From Modestobacter muralis (GTDB lineage: Bacteria > Actinomycetota > Actinomycetes > Mycobacteriales > Geodermatophilaceae), in NCBI RefSeq assembly GCF_010682105.1, contig NZ_JAAGWH010000050.1, positions 1 to 43,319 of the forward strand: a stretch of 43,319 nucleotides of DNA, read 5' to 3'. The position numbers and the translations under genes were made by a program. The notes under the pieces are model-generated. The model was not told the DNA's origin and searched no databases. It saw only the letters and a program-made list of their open reading frames with translations. The first letter of the stretch is position 1. Each line of letters starts with the position of its first letter. This document shows positions 13,445-21,777 of this stretch, in pieces.

Positions 13445-14650
13445 TCAGGTCCGCTGGTCCCGCTGGGCCGGCGTCCAGGCGCTCGCGGTCGTCGCCCGGT
13501 AGAGGATCGTGGGACCGCAGGCGGTCACCAGCTGCCCGGCGGGCACGAAGGCCGACTGGCCCTTCTGCAGCACGACCTCGCCGTCGGGCCCCCCGAGGAC
13601 GGCGGTCCCCTCGGTGCACAGCAGGACCTGCGGCCCGGACGTGGTCAGCACGCCCGGCTCGACGTCGACCTGCACGCGGGTGAGGTCGAAGTCGCGGACC
13701 GGCGTGGGGTAGCGCAGCCCGCCCCGGCCGAGGACCGGGTGGATGACCGGGACCCGTCCGTCGGTGAAGTCCAGCACCTCGATCAGCGCCGCGAGGTCGA
13801 CGTGCTTGTCGGTGAGCCCACCGCGCAGGACGTTGTCCGAGCTGGCCATGACCTCGACACCGGCACCGCTGAGGTAGGCGTGCAGGTTGCCGGCGGGCAG
13901 GAACACCGCCTCACCCGGGGCGAGGCGGAGGTGGTTGCACATCAGCGAGATGACGACGCCGGGGTCACCGGGGTAGGTCTCGGCCAGCGCGGCAGCCCAC
14001 CGGTACGTGTTGATGAACTCCGGGTCGTGCGCGGCGACGAAGCTGGCCGCCTTGGCGGCCACGGCGCTGACCAGGGACTCGCGCCGCCGCTCCGACAGTG
14101 CCAGCAGCTGCGGGATCGCGGCCCGCAGCCCGCCGTTGGCCAGTGCGGCGATCGTGGGCATCAGCTCTGCCAGCTGCAGCTTGGCCAGGCAGTGCAGCGA
14201 CTCCGCGATCGGCCGGAAGCCGCACAGCGCCTCGACCGGCGTGATCGCCAGCAGGATCTCCGGCTTGTGGTAGGGGTCCTTGAACGTGCGCGTGGGGTCG
14301 TCCAGCGGGATGCCGGCGGCCTCCTCGGCGGCGAAACCGACCTGCGCCTGGGCGGTGGTCGGGTGCGCCTGCAGCGACAGCGGCAGGTCGGCGGCGAGCA
14401 CCTTCATGAGGAAGGGCAGCCGGTCGCCGAAGCGGTGCTGCACGGAGTCGCCGAGCATCCCCTCGGGGTCGGCGGCGATCGCGGCGTCCAGCGGCCGGCC
14501 GTCGGACAGCACGCTGGGCTGCGCGGGGTGGGCCCCCATCCACAGCTCGGCGTACGGCCGGTCAGCGGGCGAGGGCTCGCCGAGCAGCTCGGGGATGACC
14601 GTGCGGGAACCCCACGGGTAGTGCCGGACGGCGTTCGTCATCTGCCACAT
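13445..14650 (-). CDS. manA: Mannose-6-phosphate isomerase, type I
   Basis: 401 aa. ManA interconverts fructose-6-P and mannose-6-P, the first step to GDP-mannose. Zinc-site motifs: 'LSLQAHPT' (Gln, His), '[11 protein letters not shown]' (Glu) and '[18 protein letters not shown]' (His); the substrate lid reads '[13 protein letters not shown]'. The start is placed at ATG 14650 ('[17 protein letters not shown]') because TAGTGT lies eight bases before it; the GTG at 14662 lies inside that box. In M. tuberculosis the order manA-SIS-manB is the same. Confidence 0.95.
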   Translation of the reverse strand: MWQMTNAVRHYPWGSRTVIPELLGEPSPADRPYAELWMGAHPAQPSVLSDGRPLDAAIAADPEGMLGDSVQHRFGDRLPFLMKVLAADLPLSLQAHPTTAQAQVGFAAEEAAGIPLDDPTRTFKDPYHKPEILLAITPVEALCGFRPIAESLHCLAKLQLAELMPTIAALANGGLRAAIPQLLALSERRRESLVSAVAAKAASFVAAHDPEFINTYRWAAALAETYPGDPGVVISLMCNHLRLAPGEAVFLPAGNLHAYLSGAGVEVMASSDNVLRGGLTDKHVDLAALIEVLDFTDGRVPVIHPVLGRGGLRYPTPVRDFDLTRVQVDVEPGVLTTSGPQVLLCTEGTAVLGGPDGEVVLQKGQSAFVPAGQLVTACGPTILYRATTASAWTPAQRDQRT

Positions 14651-14658
14651 CGGCGGCG

Positions 14659-14664
14659 ACACTA
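14659..14664 (-). promoter_or_regulatory. -10 box of manA, leaderless
   Basis: TAGTGT on the minus strand, eight bases before the ATG at 14650. It rules against the upstream GTG. Confidence 0.5.
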
Positions 14665-14682
14665 CCGGCGCGCACCCTGCCT

Positions 14683-14704
14683 GACCCCGGGTCGGACCGG
14701 GGTC
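14683..14704 (-). terminator. Hairpin after the manB-Trm112-SIS-CDF operon
   Basis: GACCCCGG (14683-14690) and CCGGGGTC (14697-14704) pair perfectly with a 6-nt loop, between the CDF stop and the manA promoter. Confidence 0.6.
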
Positions 14705-14723
14705 ACGCCCGACCGGGTGAGGC

Positions 14724-15764
14724 TCACCGTCCGGCGGGGGTCTGCGACCACCGGATGTCCGGCTCCAGGTAGATCACCCGGGCGATCGGCACGGCGGCCC
14801 GGACCCGCGCCTCGGCGGCGTCGATGGCGTGGGCCACCGCCTCGGCGGTGTCGTCGTGCCGGACGGCGATCTTGGCGGCCACCAGCAGCTCCTCGGGACC
14901 GAGGTGCTGGGTGCGCATGTGGATCACCGACTGCACGGACCCGCCGTCGACCAGCGCGGCCACGATCTGCCGCTGCGCGTCCGGGGTCGCCGACTCACCG
15001 ACCAGCAGGCTCTTGGTCTCGATCGCCAGGACAGCCGCCACGGCCACCAGCAGCAGGCCGATGGCGATGGTGCCCAGCCCGTCGTACAGGCTCTCGCCGG
15101 TCAGCGCGGACAGGCTGACGCCGACCAGCGCGAACGCCAGGCCGGTGAGCGCCGCGCTGTCCTCGAGCAGGACGACGGGCAGCTCGGGGGCGCGGGCGTG
15201 CCGGATGAAGGCCCAGTAGCTCTCCCCCGGCTTGCGGACGGCGTTGGTCTCCTTCAGCGCGGTGCGCAGCGAGAAGCTCTCCAGCGCGATCGCCACGAGC
15301 AGCACGACGATGGCCACCGTCTGCGACTCGACCTCGGCCTCCTCGCGGACCTTCTGCACGCCCTCGTAGATCGCGAAGAGGCCACCGACGCTGAACAGCA
15401 CGATCGCGACGATGAAGCTGTAGATGTAGCGGTCGCGCCCGAAGCCGAAGGGGTGCTCGGGGGTCGCGGCGCGCCTGGACCGCTTGCCACCGACCAGCAG
15501 CAGCACCTGGTTGCCGGAGTCCGCCACCGAGTGGATCGCCTCGGCCAGCATCGAGGAGGCGCCGGTGATCAGGAAGGCGACGAACTTCGCGACCGCGATG
15601 CCGAGGTTGGCACCCAGTGCGGCGATGATCGCCGTCGTCCCGCCGCCGTGCCCGCCCCCGCCGTGCTCACCGCCCGCGCCGGCGGCGTGCCCGTCGCCTC
15701 CGCCGCTGGGGCCGGTGCGTGCGGGGTGGGCGCCGGAGGCGGGGGCCGTGGTGTGGTCGGTCAT
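14724..15764 (-). CDS. Cation diffusion facilitator (Zn/Mn/Fe efflux) with His-rich N-terminus
   Basis: 346 aa. The first 42 residues are Gly/His-rich, with five His (4, 13, 26, 34, 39), and could bind metal. About six membrane segments follow; TM2 carries the metal-site motif 'AEAIHSVADSGNQVLLL' (H-x3-D) and 'HPFGFGRDRYIYSFIVAI' the usual loop. A cytoplasmic C-terminal domain ('LLVAAKIAVRHDDTAEAV') has the ferredoxin-like CDF fold. It exports divalent metal by proton antiport; the metal is not predictable. The start overlaps the SIS stop by 4 bp, so it is the last gene of the manB operon. PMI is a zinc enzyme, which may be a link. Confidence 0.9.
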   Translation of the reverse strand: MTDHTTAPASGAHPARTGPSGGGDGHAAGAGGEHGGGGHGGGTTAIIAALGANLGIAVAKFVAFLITGASSMLAEAIHSVADSGNQVLLLVGGKRSRRAATPEHPFGFGRDRYIYSFIVAIVLFSVGGLFAIYEGVQKVREEAEVESQTVAIVVLLVAIALESFSLRTALKETNAVRKPGESYWAFIRHARAPELPVVLLEDSAALTGLAFALVGVSLSALTGESLYDGLGTIAIGLLLVAVAAVLAIETKSLLVGESATPDAQRQIVAALVDGGSVQSVIHMRTQHLGPEELLVAAKIAVRHDDTAEAVAHAIDAAEARVRAAVPIARVIYLEPDIRWSQTPAGR

Positions 15765-16900
15765 GGCTGGAGGGCCCTCTCGTGGTCGAGCGCGAGTGCG
15801 AGGTAGACCGCGCCGAAGTCGGCGACGGCGAGCTGACGGGCGAGCCGGGCCAGCCGCGGGTGCCGGCCGGGCTCGGTGGCGGCCAGGGCGCTGACCGGCA
15901 CGTTGTGCGCCTCGGCGATGCGCAGCACCTCGCCCATGGCCTCACCGGCCGAGCGGGGCACCCGCTCGTCGCCGTCGTGCTCGGCGGCGTGCGCGTCGCG
16001 GACGGTGATCAGCCGGAGCCGGCGACCGACGTCGTCGGTGCGGTCGCGGAAGAAGTCGTCCTGCCCGGCGGAGGTGGCCAGCGGCCCGGCGAGCACGGTC
16101 CGCAGCGCCACCCGCTGGTCGGGCAGCCGGAAGGCGGCGACCGGCAACCCGGCCAGGGTGGCCAGCTGGTCGGCGACCCGGCCGGCCGCGGCGCCGGCGA
16201 GCGGGCCCTCGGCGGCGATCACCGGCAGGGCGTCCAGCAGCTCCAGGGCCAGGGTCTTGGCCGGGTTCACGAACGACTCCCGGGCCGGGCCGCAGTCGGC
16301 GGCGACCTCGTCCAGGGCCGCGGCGACCTGCTCGGTGTCGGCCACCTCGGCGCCGACCAGGCCCAGCTCGGCGGCGAGCAGCAGCATGGGGGTCAGCAGC
16401 GACCACAGCGTGGCGTGCCGGACCCGAGTCGGCGGCAGCGCGACGTAGGGCGCGCGGGAGCTGGCACAGGCGGCGTGCAGCGGCGCGTCCTCGGCGCCGA
16501 TGCCGACCACGGCCACCCCGCGGCGGGCCGCCTCGTAGGCGGGGGTGACGGCGTACCGGCCGGCCCCGGTGCGGGTGGCGATCACCGCGATGTCCGACGG
16601 GCCCATCCACACCGGCAGGTCCGGGCCGGGCACCACGTCGACGGTGACCGGGGTGGCCGGGCCGAGCAGCGCGCGCAGCAGCTCCCCGGCCACCGCACCC
16701 TCACGGCGGCCGATGACGACCAGCCCGCGCGGCCGACCGGCCGAGGTGACCCGCGACAGGCCGGCCTCCTGGGTCAGCCGGGTGGTCTCACGCACCTGCG
16801 CCCCGGCCCCGGCGACGGCCGGGAGCAGGCCCCGGGGGTCACGGGCGCGCAGCAGCGTCAGGTCGTCGAGGACCTCCTCGGCCAGCTCGGGCGAGGTCAT
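15761..16900 (-). CDS. SIS-domain protein of the phosphoglucose/phosphomannose isomerase type
   Basis: 379 aa from the ATG at 16900 ('MTSPELAEEVLDDLTLL'); the longer frame to 16966 needs a TTG and adds a non-conserved tail. The SIS region ('GLVVIGRREGAVAGELLRAL', 'IAVIATRTGAGRYAVTPAY', 'VAVVGIGAEDAPL') binds sugar phosphates. Homologues such as Rv3256c lie between manA and manB. The first half lacks the clear Ser/Thr-rich phosphate loop of active isomerases, so catalysis is uncertain. It may be a degenerate isomerase that assists ManA/ManB. Confidence 0.8.
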   Translation of the reverse strand: MTSPELAEEVLDDLTLLRARDPRGLLPAVAGAGAQVRETTRLTQEAGLSRVTSAGRPRGLVVIGRREGAVAGELLRALLGPATPVTVDVVPGPDLPVWMGPSDIAVIATRTGAGRYAVTPAYEAARRGVAVVGIGAEDAPLHAACASSRAPYVALPPTRVRHATLWSLLTPMLLLAAELGLVGAEVADTEQVAAALDEVAADCGPARESFVNPAKTLALELLDALPVIAAEGPLAGAAAGRVADQLATLAGLPVAAFRLPDQRVALRTVLAGPLATSAGQDDFFRDRTDDVGRRLRLITVRDAHAAEHDGDERVPRSAGEAMGEVLRIAEAHNVPVSALAATEPGRHPRLARLARQLAVADFGAVYLALALDHERALQP

Positions 16901-16972
16901 GCCGCTGCCCTGCCGGCGTACGTCAGCTCCATGCCCCAGGTGGTGCGCCCCAGCGCGATGCCGCAAACCCGC

Positions 16973-17170
16973 TCACGCGGGCAGCTGCCGCGCCTCGTCC
17001 AGGAGGAGCACCGGGATGCCGTCGCGCACCGGGAAGGCGCGCCGGCACGTGGGGCAGACGAGCTCGGAGGCCTCGACGTCCACGGTCAGCGGGCTGTGGT
17101 GGGTGTCGGGACAGGCCAGGATGGCCAGCAGCGCCGGGTCGATGCCCAGCGTGCCCTCGCCCGCGGTCAT
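16973..17170 (-). CDS. Trm112-like zinc-ribbon protein
   Basis: 65 aa. Family motifs 'LLAILACPDTHHSPL' and 'ELVCPTCRRAFPVRDGIPVLL' are clear. Of the four usual cysteines only Cys20, Cys39 and Cys42 remain; the fourth position is occupied by 'DTHH', where His could be a ligand. Trm112 proteins activate methyltransferases or act as small chaperones. The ATG overlaps the manB stop (ATGA), so it is translated with manB, as in other actinobacteria. Confidence 0.88.
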   Translation of the reverse strand: MTAGEGTLGIDPALLAILACPDTHHSPLTVDVEASELVCPTCRRAFPVRDGIPVLLLDEARQLPA

Positions 17171-18546
17171 GCCCGCACCAGCCCGAGGACCTCGTCGCGC
17201 ACCGCGGCCATCCGCGTCGCGTCGGCGGCCTCGACGTTCAGGCGCAGCAGCGGCTCGGTGTTGCTGGCCCGCAGGTTGAACCAGGAGCCGTCAGGCAGGG
17301 ACACGGTCAGCCCGTCCAGGTCGTCGAAGGTGACGCCGTCCCGCGCGCCGAAGGTCTCCCGCACCGCGGCCACCCGCCCGGCGGCGTCGGCGACGGTGGA
17401 GTTGATCTCACCGGAGGCGGCGTAGCGCTCGTACTGGGCGCTGATCTCCGACAGCGTCCGCGGCTGCTCGCCCAGCGCGGCGAGCACGTGCATCGCGGCG
17501 AGCATGCCGGTGTCGGCGCGCCAGAAGTCGCGGAAGTAGTAGTGCGCCGAGTGCTCGCCCCCGAAGACGGCGTCGGTGCGGGCCATCTCGGCCTTGATGA
17601 ACGAGTGGCCGACCCGGGTGCGCACCGGGTCCCCGCCGTGCTCGCGGACGATCTCCGGCACGGCCCGGGAGGTGATCAGGTTGTGGATGATCGTCGTCCC
17701 GGCGCCCTTGGCCAGCTCGCGGACGGCGACCAGGGCGGTGATGGCCGAGGGGCTCACCGGCTCACCGCGCTCGTCGATGATGAAGCAGCGGTCGGCGTCG
17801 CCGTCGAAGGCCAGCCCGATGTCGGCGCCGTGCTCGACGACGCCGGCCCGCAGGTCGACGAGGTTGGCCGGGTCGAGCGGGTTGGCCTCGTGGTTGGGGA
17901 AGGAGCCGTCGAGCTCGAAGTACATCGGGACGACGTCCAGCGGCAGCCCGTCGAGCACCACCGGCACGGTGAACCCGCCCATGCCGTTGCCGGCGTCGAC
18001 GACGACCTTGAGCGGGCGGATGCCGGAGAGGTCGACCAGGCCGCGCAGGTAGGCGGCGTACTCGGCGACCAGGTCGCGGCTGGAGACGCTGCCGGGCGAG
18101 GTCACCTCGCGGTCGAAGAGCGCTGCGCCGTCGACCAGCTGCTCGGCCCACTCGCGGATCTGCACCAGCCCGGAGTCCTGGCCGATCGGTGCCGCACCGG
18201 CGCGGCAGAGCTTGATGCCGTTGTACTGGGCCGGGTTGTGGCTGGCGGTGAACATCGCCCCGGGCACGTCCAGCGAGCCGGCGGCGAAGTACAGCATGTC
18301 GGTGGAGCCGAGCCCCGCCTCGACGACGTCGACGCCGCGGGACAGGACGCCCTCGGCGAAGGCCCGCGACAGCGGCACCGACGACTCGCGCATGTCGTGG
18401 GCGGTGACGACGGTGGTCGCGCCGGTCTCGGCGTGCACGAACTCGGCGAACGCGGCCCCGATGGCCCGGGCCACGCCCTCGTCCCACTGCTGCGGGACCA
18501 GGCCCCGGACGTCGTAGGCCTTGATGATCGACGACAGGTCGGACAA
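17167..18546 (-). CDS. manB: Phosphomannomutase/phosphoglucomutase
   Basis: 459 aa. It converts mannose-6-P to mannose-1-P (and probably glucose-6-P to glucose-1-P). The phosphoserine loop is 'MFTASHNPAQYNGIKL', the metal loop 'LAFDGDADRCFI', the sugar-binding loop 'VFGGEHSAHYYFRDF' and the phosphate-binding end 'RASNTEPLLRLNVEA'. The only in-frame start that gives the family N-terminus 'SDLSSIIKAYDVRGLVP' is TTG at 18546, with GAGGGTGAG just before it; a GTG seven bases further up is out of frame. It heads the manB-Trm112-SIS-CDF operon. Confidence 0.96.
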   Translation of the reverse strand: MSDLSSIIKAYDVRGLVPQQWDEGVARAIGAAFAEFVHAETGATTVVTAHDMRESSVPLSRAFAEGVLSRGVDVVEAGLGSTDMLYFAAGSLDVPGAMFTASHNPAQYNGIKLCRAGAAPIGQDSGLVQIREWAEQLVDGAALFDREVTSPGSVSSRDLVAEYAAYLRGLVDLSGIRPLKVVVDAGNGMGGFTVPVVLDGLPLDVVPMYFELDGSFPNHEANPLDPANLVDLRAGVVEHGADIGLAFDGDADRCFIIDERGEPVSPSAITALVAVRELAKGAGTTIIHNLITSRAVPEIVREHGGDPVRTRVGHSFIKAEMARTDAVFGGEHSAHYYFRDFWRADTGMLAAMHVLAALGEQPRTLSEISAQYERYAASGEINSTVADAAGRVAAVRETFGARDGVTFDDLDGLTVSLPDGSWFNLRASNTEPLLRLNVEAADATRMAAVRDEVLGLVRA

Positions 18547-18625
18547 CAGCTCACCCTCGCACTCGAGAAGCCGCGGTCCGGCGACCGGCGGCGCCCGACC
18601 CTATCGGCGCGCGGGGTGGACGAGC

Positions 18626-18644
18626 GCGTCGAGCGGCTCGACGC
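18626..18644 (-). terminator. Hairpin after the DUF3499 gene
   Basis: GCGTCGAG (18626-18633) and CTCGACGC (18637-18644) with a CGG loop, 7 bp beyond the stop of the DUF3499 gene. Confidence 0.6.
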
Positions 18645-18650
18645 CCCCCG

Positions 18651-19001
18651 TCAGGGGAGGTCGGGCAGGATGCGCAGGTGCCCGCGGCGGGTGCCGCTGC
18701 CGTCGTCGGCGGGGTCGCGCGGGGGCTCGGGGCGGGCCGCCTCACGGACGGCGTCGGCCAGGGCGAGCAGATCGTCACCGGTGGGCCCGGCGTCCTCGGC
18801 GTCGATCTCGTGCCGGACGACCTCCCAGCCGCGCGGCACGGTGAGCCGCTCGGCGTGGAACTCGCACAGGTCGTAGCTGTGCGGCTCCGAGTACGTCGCG
18901 AGCGGGCCGACCACGGCCGTGGACTCCGCGTACACGTACGTCAGGGTCGCCGCTGCCGGTTGCGCGCAGCCGCTACGCGAGCAGCGCCGAGACTGCCTCA
19001 C
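18651..19001 (-). CDS. DUF3499 protein (Cys-rich actinobacterial family)
   Basis: 116 aa from the second of two GTG codons at 19001, with GAGGA about seven bases before it; the frame continues upstream without conserved sequence. It opens 'RQSRRCSRSGCAQPAAATLTY' and has a second Cys/His site in 'YDLCEFHAERLTVPRGWEVV'. C-x4-C and C-x2-H could hold zinc or iron. Function is unknown; homologues sit next to manB in many actinobacteria (for example Rv3258c). It is divergent from the zincin-like gene. Confidence 0.85.
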   Translation of the reverse strand: MRQSRRCSRSGCAQPAAATLTYVYAESTAVVGPLATYSEPHSYDLCEFHAERLTVPRGWEVVRHEIDAEDAGPTGDDLLALADAVREAARPEPPRDPADDGSGTRRGHLRILPDLP

Positions 19002-19022
19002 CACCGGTTCCTCACGTCCAGC

Positions 19023-19028
19023 ACAGTA
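19023..19028 (-). promoter_or_regulatory. -10 box of the DUF3499 gene
   Basis: TACTGT on the minus strand; it would leave a leader of about 12 nt that holds the GAGGA ribosome site. Confidence 0.35.
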
Positions 19029-19168
19029 ATCCCGGAGCCCTGGTCCGGGCAGCACCGACACCGGGGTGGGCACCAGGTGCACCTCTCGTCCCGGCAGGCA
19101 CCCCCCGTCCCGCCGGCCCCGCGGGCGCCGTCCGGGCGCGGCCGGCGCCGACCGGCCGGCCGGCGACG

Positions 19169-19174
19169 TAGGCT
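19169..19174 (+). promoter_or_regulatory. -10 box of the zincin-like gene, leaderless
   Basis: TAGGCT ten bases before the ATG at 19185; no Shine-Dalgarno. Confidence 0.45.
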
Positions 19175-19184
19175 GCCCACCGCG

Positions 19185-19643
19185 ATGGACCGTCCCCCTG
19201 CACGCGCCCGGCGCGACCGCCACGGCCGCGGCCTGCGCGGCCGCCTCGTCCCCCCGACCGTGCCGCTGTCACGCAGCCGCGCGGAACAGTTCGACGACCT
19301 CGTCCTGGACGCGGTGGAGGACCTGGAGCGGCGCTGGGAGCGGGAGCTGGCCGGTGTCGAGTTCGCCGTCGAGGACGTCCCGTGGGTCGACCACAGCAGC
19401 CCGGACGACGTGGTGCTCGACTCCGACGTGCTCGACGACAGCAGCGTCCCGCTCGCCCGGGTGCTGCCGGCGCACCGTGAGGGCGGCCAGGAACACCCGG
19501 CGCGGATCGTGGTCTACCGGCGCCCGCTGGAGATCCGGGCCGCCGACCGCGACGACCTCGCCGACCTGGTGCGCGACGTCGTCGTCGACCAGGTCGCGGT
19601 GCTGCTGGGCCGCGACCCGGAGGAGATCGACCCCACGGGCTGA
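19185..19643 (+). CDS. Zincin-like metallopeptidase-family protein lacking HExxH
   Basis: 152 aa from the ATG at 19185. The family (PF06262-like; Rv3259 in M. tuberculosis) is recognised from 'FDDLVLDAVEDLERRWEREL' , 'VEFAVEDVPW' and 'IVVYRRPLEIRA'. Where true members carry the zinc helix HExxH, this protein has 'VRDVVVDQVAVLLG', with no His at all, so peptidase activity is not expected. The rest of the fold is kept, which suggests a binding or structural role. It lies between DUF3499 and whiB as in mycobacteria. Confidence 0.8.
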   Translation: MDRPPARARRDRHGRGLRGRLVPPTVPLSRSRAEQFDDLVLDAVEDLERRWERELAGVEFAVEDVPWVDHSSPDDVVLDSDVLDDSSVPLARVLPAHREGGQEHPARIVVYRRPLEIRAADRDDLADLVRDVVVDQVAVLLGRDPEEIDPTG

Positions 19644-19714
19644 GCGGCCACCCGGGCGGGACCCTGCAGAGGGGCCGCCAGCAGGAGCGGTGGAGCGGGG
19701 CCGGACCCGCTGAC

Positions 19715-20779
19715 ATGCTGGGCGGTGACATGGGCACTGCAGCAGAGGCGCAACCGGGCACCTGGATCGCCGTCGGCGTCCTGGTCGGACTGGCGCTGGC
19801 GCTGCTCGTCGGCGTCCTCGTCGGCGGGGTGCTGCGCGGCCGCCGCGCGGCCCGGGCCCGGCACGACCCCGCCCCGGCGGTGCAGCCGCCGCCCGCACCG
19901 GTGGCCGGCTTCGCCGTCGACGACCTCCCGGGCTTCCTGGACCGGCCCCCGGGCTCGGACGCCGACCGGGGCGCGCTGCCCGCGGCCGGGCAGCACCGGG
20001 CCCCGGTGGCCGACGCCGCGCGCACCGGCTCGACCGCGGCGGCCGCCCCCGCACCCCACCGGGACGACGGACCGCCCGGCCGCGGCGGGACGCTGGGGCT
20101 CACCGCCTCGGCCGTGCTGCTGGTCGCCGCGGTGCTGGTCGCCTTCGCCGGTGGCTCCTCGGTCACCTCCCCGGCCGCCGACGCCAGCGTCCCCGGCACG
20201 CCCACCTCCGGCGGGACCGCGACCCCCGCGACCGCCGCCGCGCCCAGCAGCCCGGCACAGGACGCCGACACGCCCGCCGGGGCGCTCGCGCTGACCTCGG
20301 TGCCGCTGGCCGACGCGGGCATCGCGGCGACGGCGACCTTCCAGGGCCTGGTCCTCGAACAGCGCGCGGTGGGGCTGACCGTCACCTACCCCGGCGTCAG
20401 CGTCACCACCGACGGCCGGCGGTCCCTGGCCCACGTGCGGCTGCCGACCTGGAACTGCCTCACCACCGAGCCGCCGGCCGACCCGACGCAGGCCAACTGC
20501 GTGCCGACGCCGACCGAGTACGCCGACCTGGCCGACCCCGGGCTGCAGGTCTCCCGGGACGGCGACCGCCTGGAGCTGACCGGCCGGTTCGCCACCTACA
20601 CCCGCCCCAACGGCACCGCGCCGGTCTACACGGGACGGACGTACCAGCTCGCCGCCGCGTTCACCCCCGACGGTCCGGTGGACGACGGCACGGCACCGGC
20701 CACGGGCGTCGTCCGGATCGGTCTGGACATCGCGCCGGCCGTCACCGATCCCGGGGTCAACCGGCTGCAGCACCCCTGA
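19715..20779 (+). CDS. Membrane protein of unknown function, two transmembrane segments
   Basis: 354 aa. A membrane segment lies near residues 15-38 ('WIAVGVLVGLALALLVGVLV'), followed by an Arg-rich stretch and a Pro/Ala-rich linker of ~85 residues. A second segment ('GLTASAVLLVAAVLVAFAGG') leads into an outer domain of about 190 residues with one possible disulfide (Cys in 'LPTWNCLTTEP' and 'QANCVPTPTEYADL'). I do not recognise the domain. An ATG at 19730 ('MGTAAEAQPG') is an alternative start; CATGCT at 19714 would suit it. The 3' end overlaps the convergent gene by 23 bp. Confidence 0.7.
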   Translation: MLGGDMGTAAEAQPGTWIAVGVLVGLALALLVGVLVGGVLRGRRAARARHDPAPAVQPPPAPVAGFAVDDLPGFLDRPPGSDADRGALPAAGQHRAPVADAARTGSTAAAAPAPHRDDGPPGRGGTLGLTASAVLLVAAVLVAFAGGSSVTSPAADASVPGTPTSGGTATPATAAAPSSPAQDADTPAGALALTSVPLADAGIAATATFQGLVLEQRAVGLTVTYPGVSVTTDGRRSLAHVRLPTWNCLTTEPPADPTQANCVPTPTEYADLADPGLQVSRDGDRLELTGRFATYTRPNGTAPVYTGRTYQLAAAFTPDGPVDDGTAPATGVVRIGLDIAPAVTDPGVNRLQHP

Positions 20780-21653
20780 CGGCGGTGCTCGCGCCGCCGG
20801 CGGCCCGCAGCGGGGAGCGCCGGCCCAGCCGCACCAGCCCGGCGGAGGCGGTCAGCGTCACCGAGGGCTGGCCCAGCTCGCGGCGGAGCCCGCCGACGTC
20901 ACTGCTCCCCCACCACGGCCAGCGGTCGGTCCCGGCCGGGCCACGGTCGAGCAGCGTCAGCAGGACGGCGGCGGGCCGGCCGTCGGGCCCGCCGCCGACG
21001 ACGGCGAGCTCGAGCTGGCCGATCGCGGCGTGCAGCCGCGCCGCGGCCCGGACGAACAGCTGCTGGGGCGCCGGCACCCGGGCCAGCACCGCCGGCAGCA
21101 GGCGCTCCAGCTCGACCGGGTCGACCGTGCGGTGGACGTCGCCGACGGTGTCCAGGTCGTCGACGAGCCGGCGGGTGCGGCTGTTGGACAGCTGGGAGTC
21201 CGGCATCACCGCCGCCAGCGCGGCCAGCGTCGGGTCGCCGAGCGGGAGACCGGCCAGCCGCAGCGTCCACGGTCCGCGCAGCCGCTCCAGCAGGTCGACC
21301 AGGCCCTCGGCCAGGTGCGCGGCGACCTCGGGGTCGCGGGCGAGCAGCCGGGCCGGCGGCCGTCCCTCGGGCAGCGGGCCGGGCTCGGCGCCGAGCAGGG
21401 TGACCGCGGTGGTGGCGCCGCGGCGCCGGAGGGCGAGCAGGGCGACTCCGTCGGGGCCGCCGTCCGGACCGCGCTCGACGACGACCGCGCGGGGACGGAC
21501 CCGGGCCAGCGGCCGGGTCGACTGGACGTTGAGGGCAGCGGTCAGCCACGGCCCGCAGGCGGGCACGGGGGCGGCGAGGTCGGCCATGAGCGGCGCGGCG
21601 GCGCGGACCTCACGCACCACCGACGCGCGCCCGTCGGCCACGCGGATCAGCAC
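20757..21653 (-). CDS. Hypothetical actinobacterial protein
   Basis: 298 aa, GTG start. It is soluble, Leu/Arg/Ala-rich, without signal peptide, membrane segment or known motif. Two halves look alike: each has a strand-rich 'VVVERGPDGGPDGVALLALRRRG' type passage (second: 'VVGGGPDGRPAAVLLTLLDRG') followed by Trp-Trp-Gly or Gly-Pro-Trp turns. This may be a distant GNAT-like duplication, but I cannot show it. It converges on the membrane protein gene and shares 23 bp with it. Confidence 0.6.
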   Translation of the reverse strand: MLIRVADGRASVVREVRAAAPLMADLAAPVPACGPWLTAALNVQSTRPLARVRPRAVVVERGPDGGPDGVALLALRRRGATTAVTLLGAEPGPLPEGRPPARLLARDPEVAAHLAEGLVDLLERLRGPWTLRLAGLPLGDPTLAALAAVMPDSQLSNSRTRRLVDDLDTVGDVHRTVDPVELERLLPAVLARVPAPQQLFVRAAARLHAAIGQLELAVVGGGPDGRPAAVLLTLLDRGPAGTDRWPWWGSSDVGGLRRELGQPSVTLTASAGLVRLGRRSPLRAAGGASTAVRGAAAG

Positions 21654-21718
21654 ACCGCCCAGTCGACCACACCCGAGGGGGACCGGGTGGACCGACGGTC
21701 AGCGGTGCAGTGTCGTTC

Positions 21719-21776
21719 GACCCTGTCGCAGGGCCCCGCCCCGAGCCTGCGAGGGGTGGGGGCGATGGGGTCTTCG
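21719..21776 (-). repeat. Stop-proximal hairpin repeat, copy 4
   Basis: Arms GACCCTGTCGC (21719-21729) and GCGATGGGGTC (21762-21772) pair with two wobble positions. The core is CCCCGCCCCGAGCCTGCGAG. It abuts the whiB stop at 21778. Confidence 0.8.
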
Positions 21777-21777
21777 T

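Noticed and set aside
16898-16966. Longer SIS protein starting at the TTG of 16966.
   Set aside because: The added 22 residues are not conserved, and the ATG at 16900 gives the family N-terminus.
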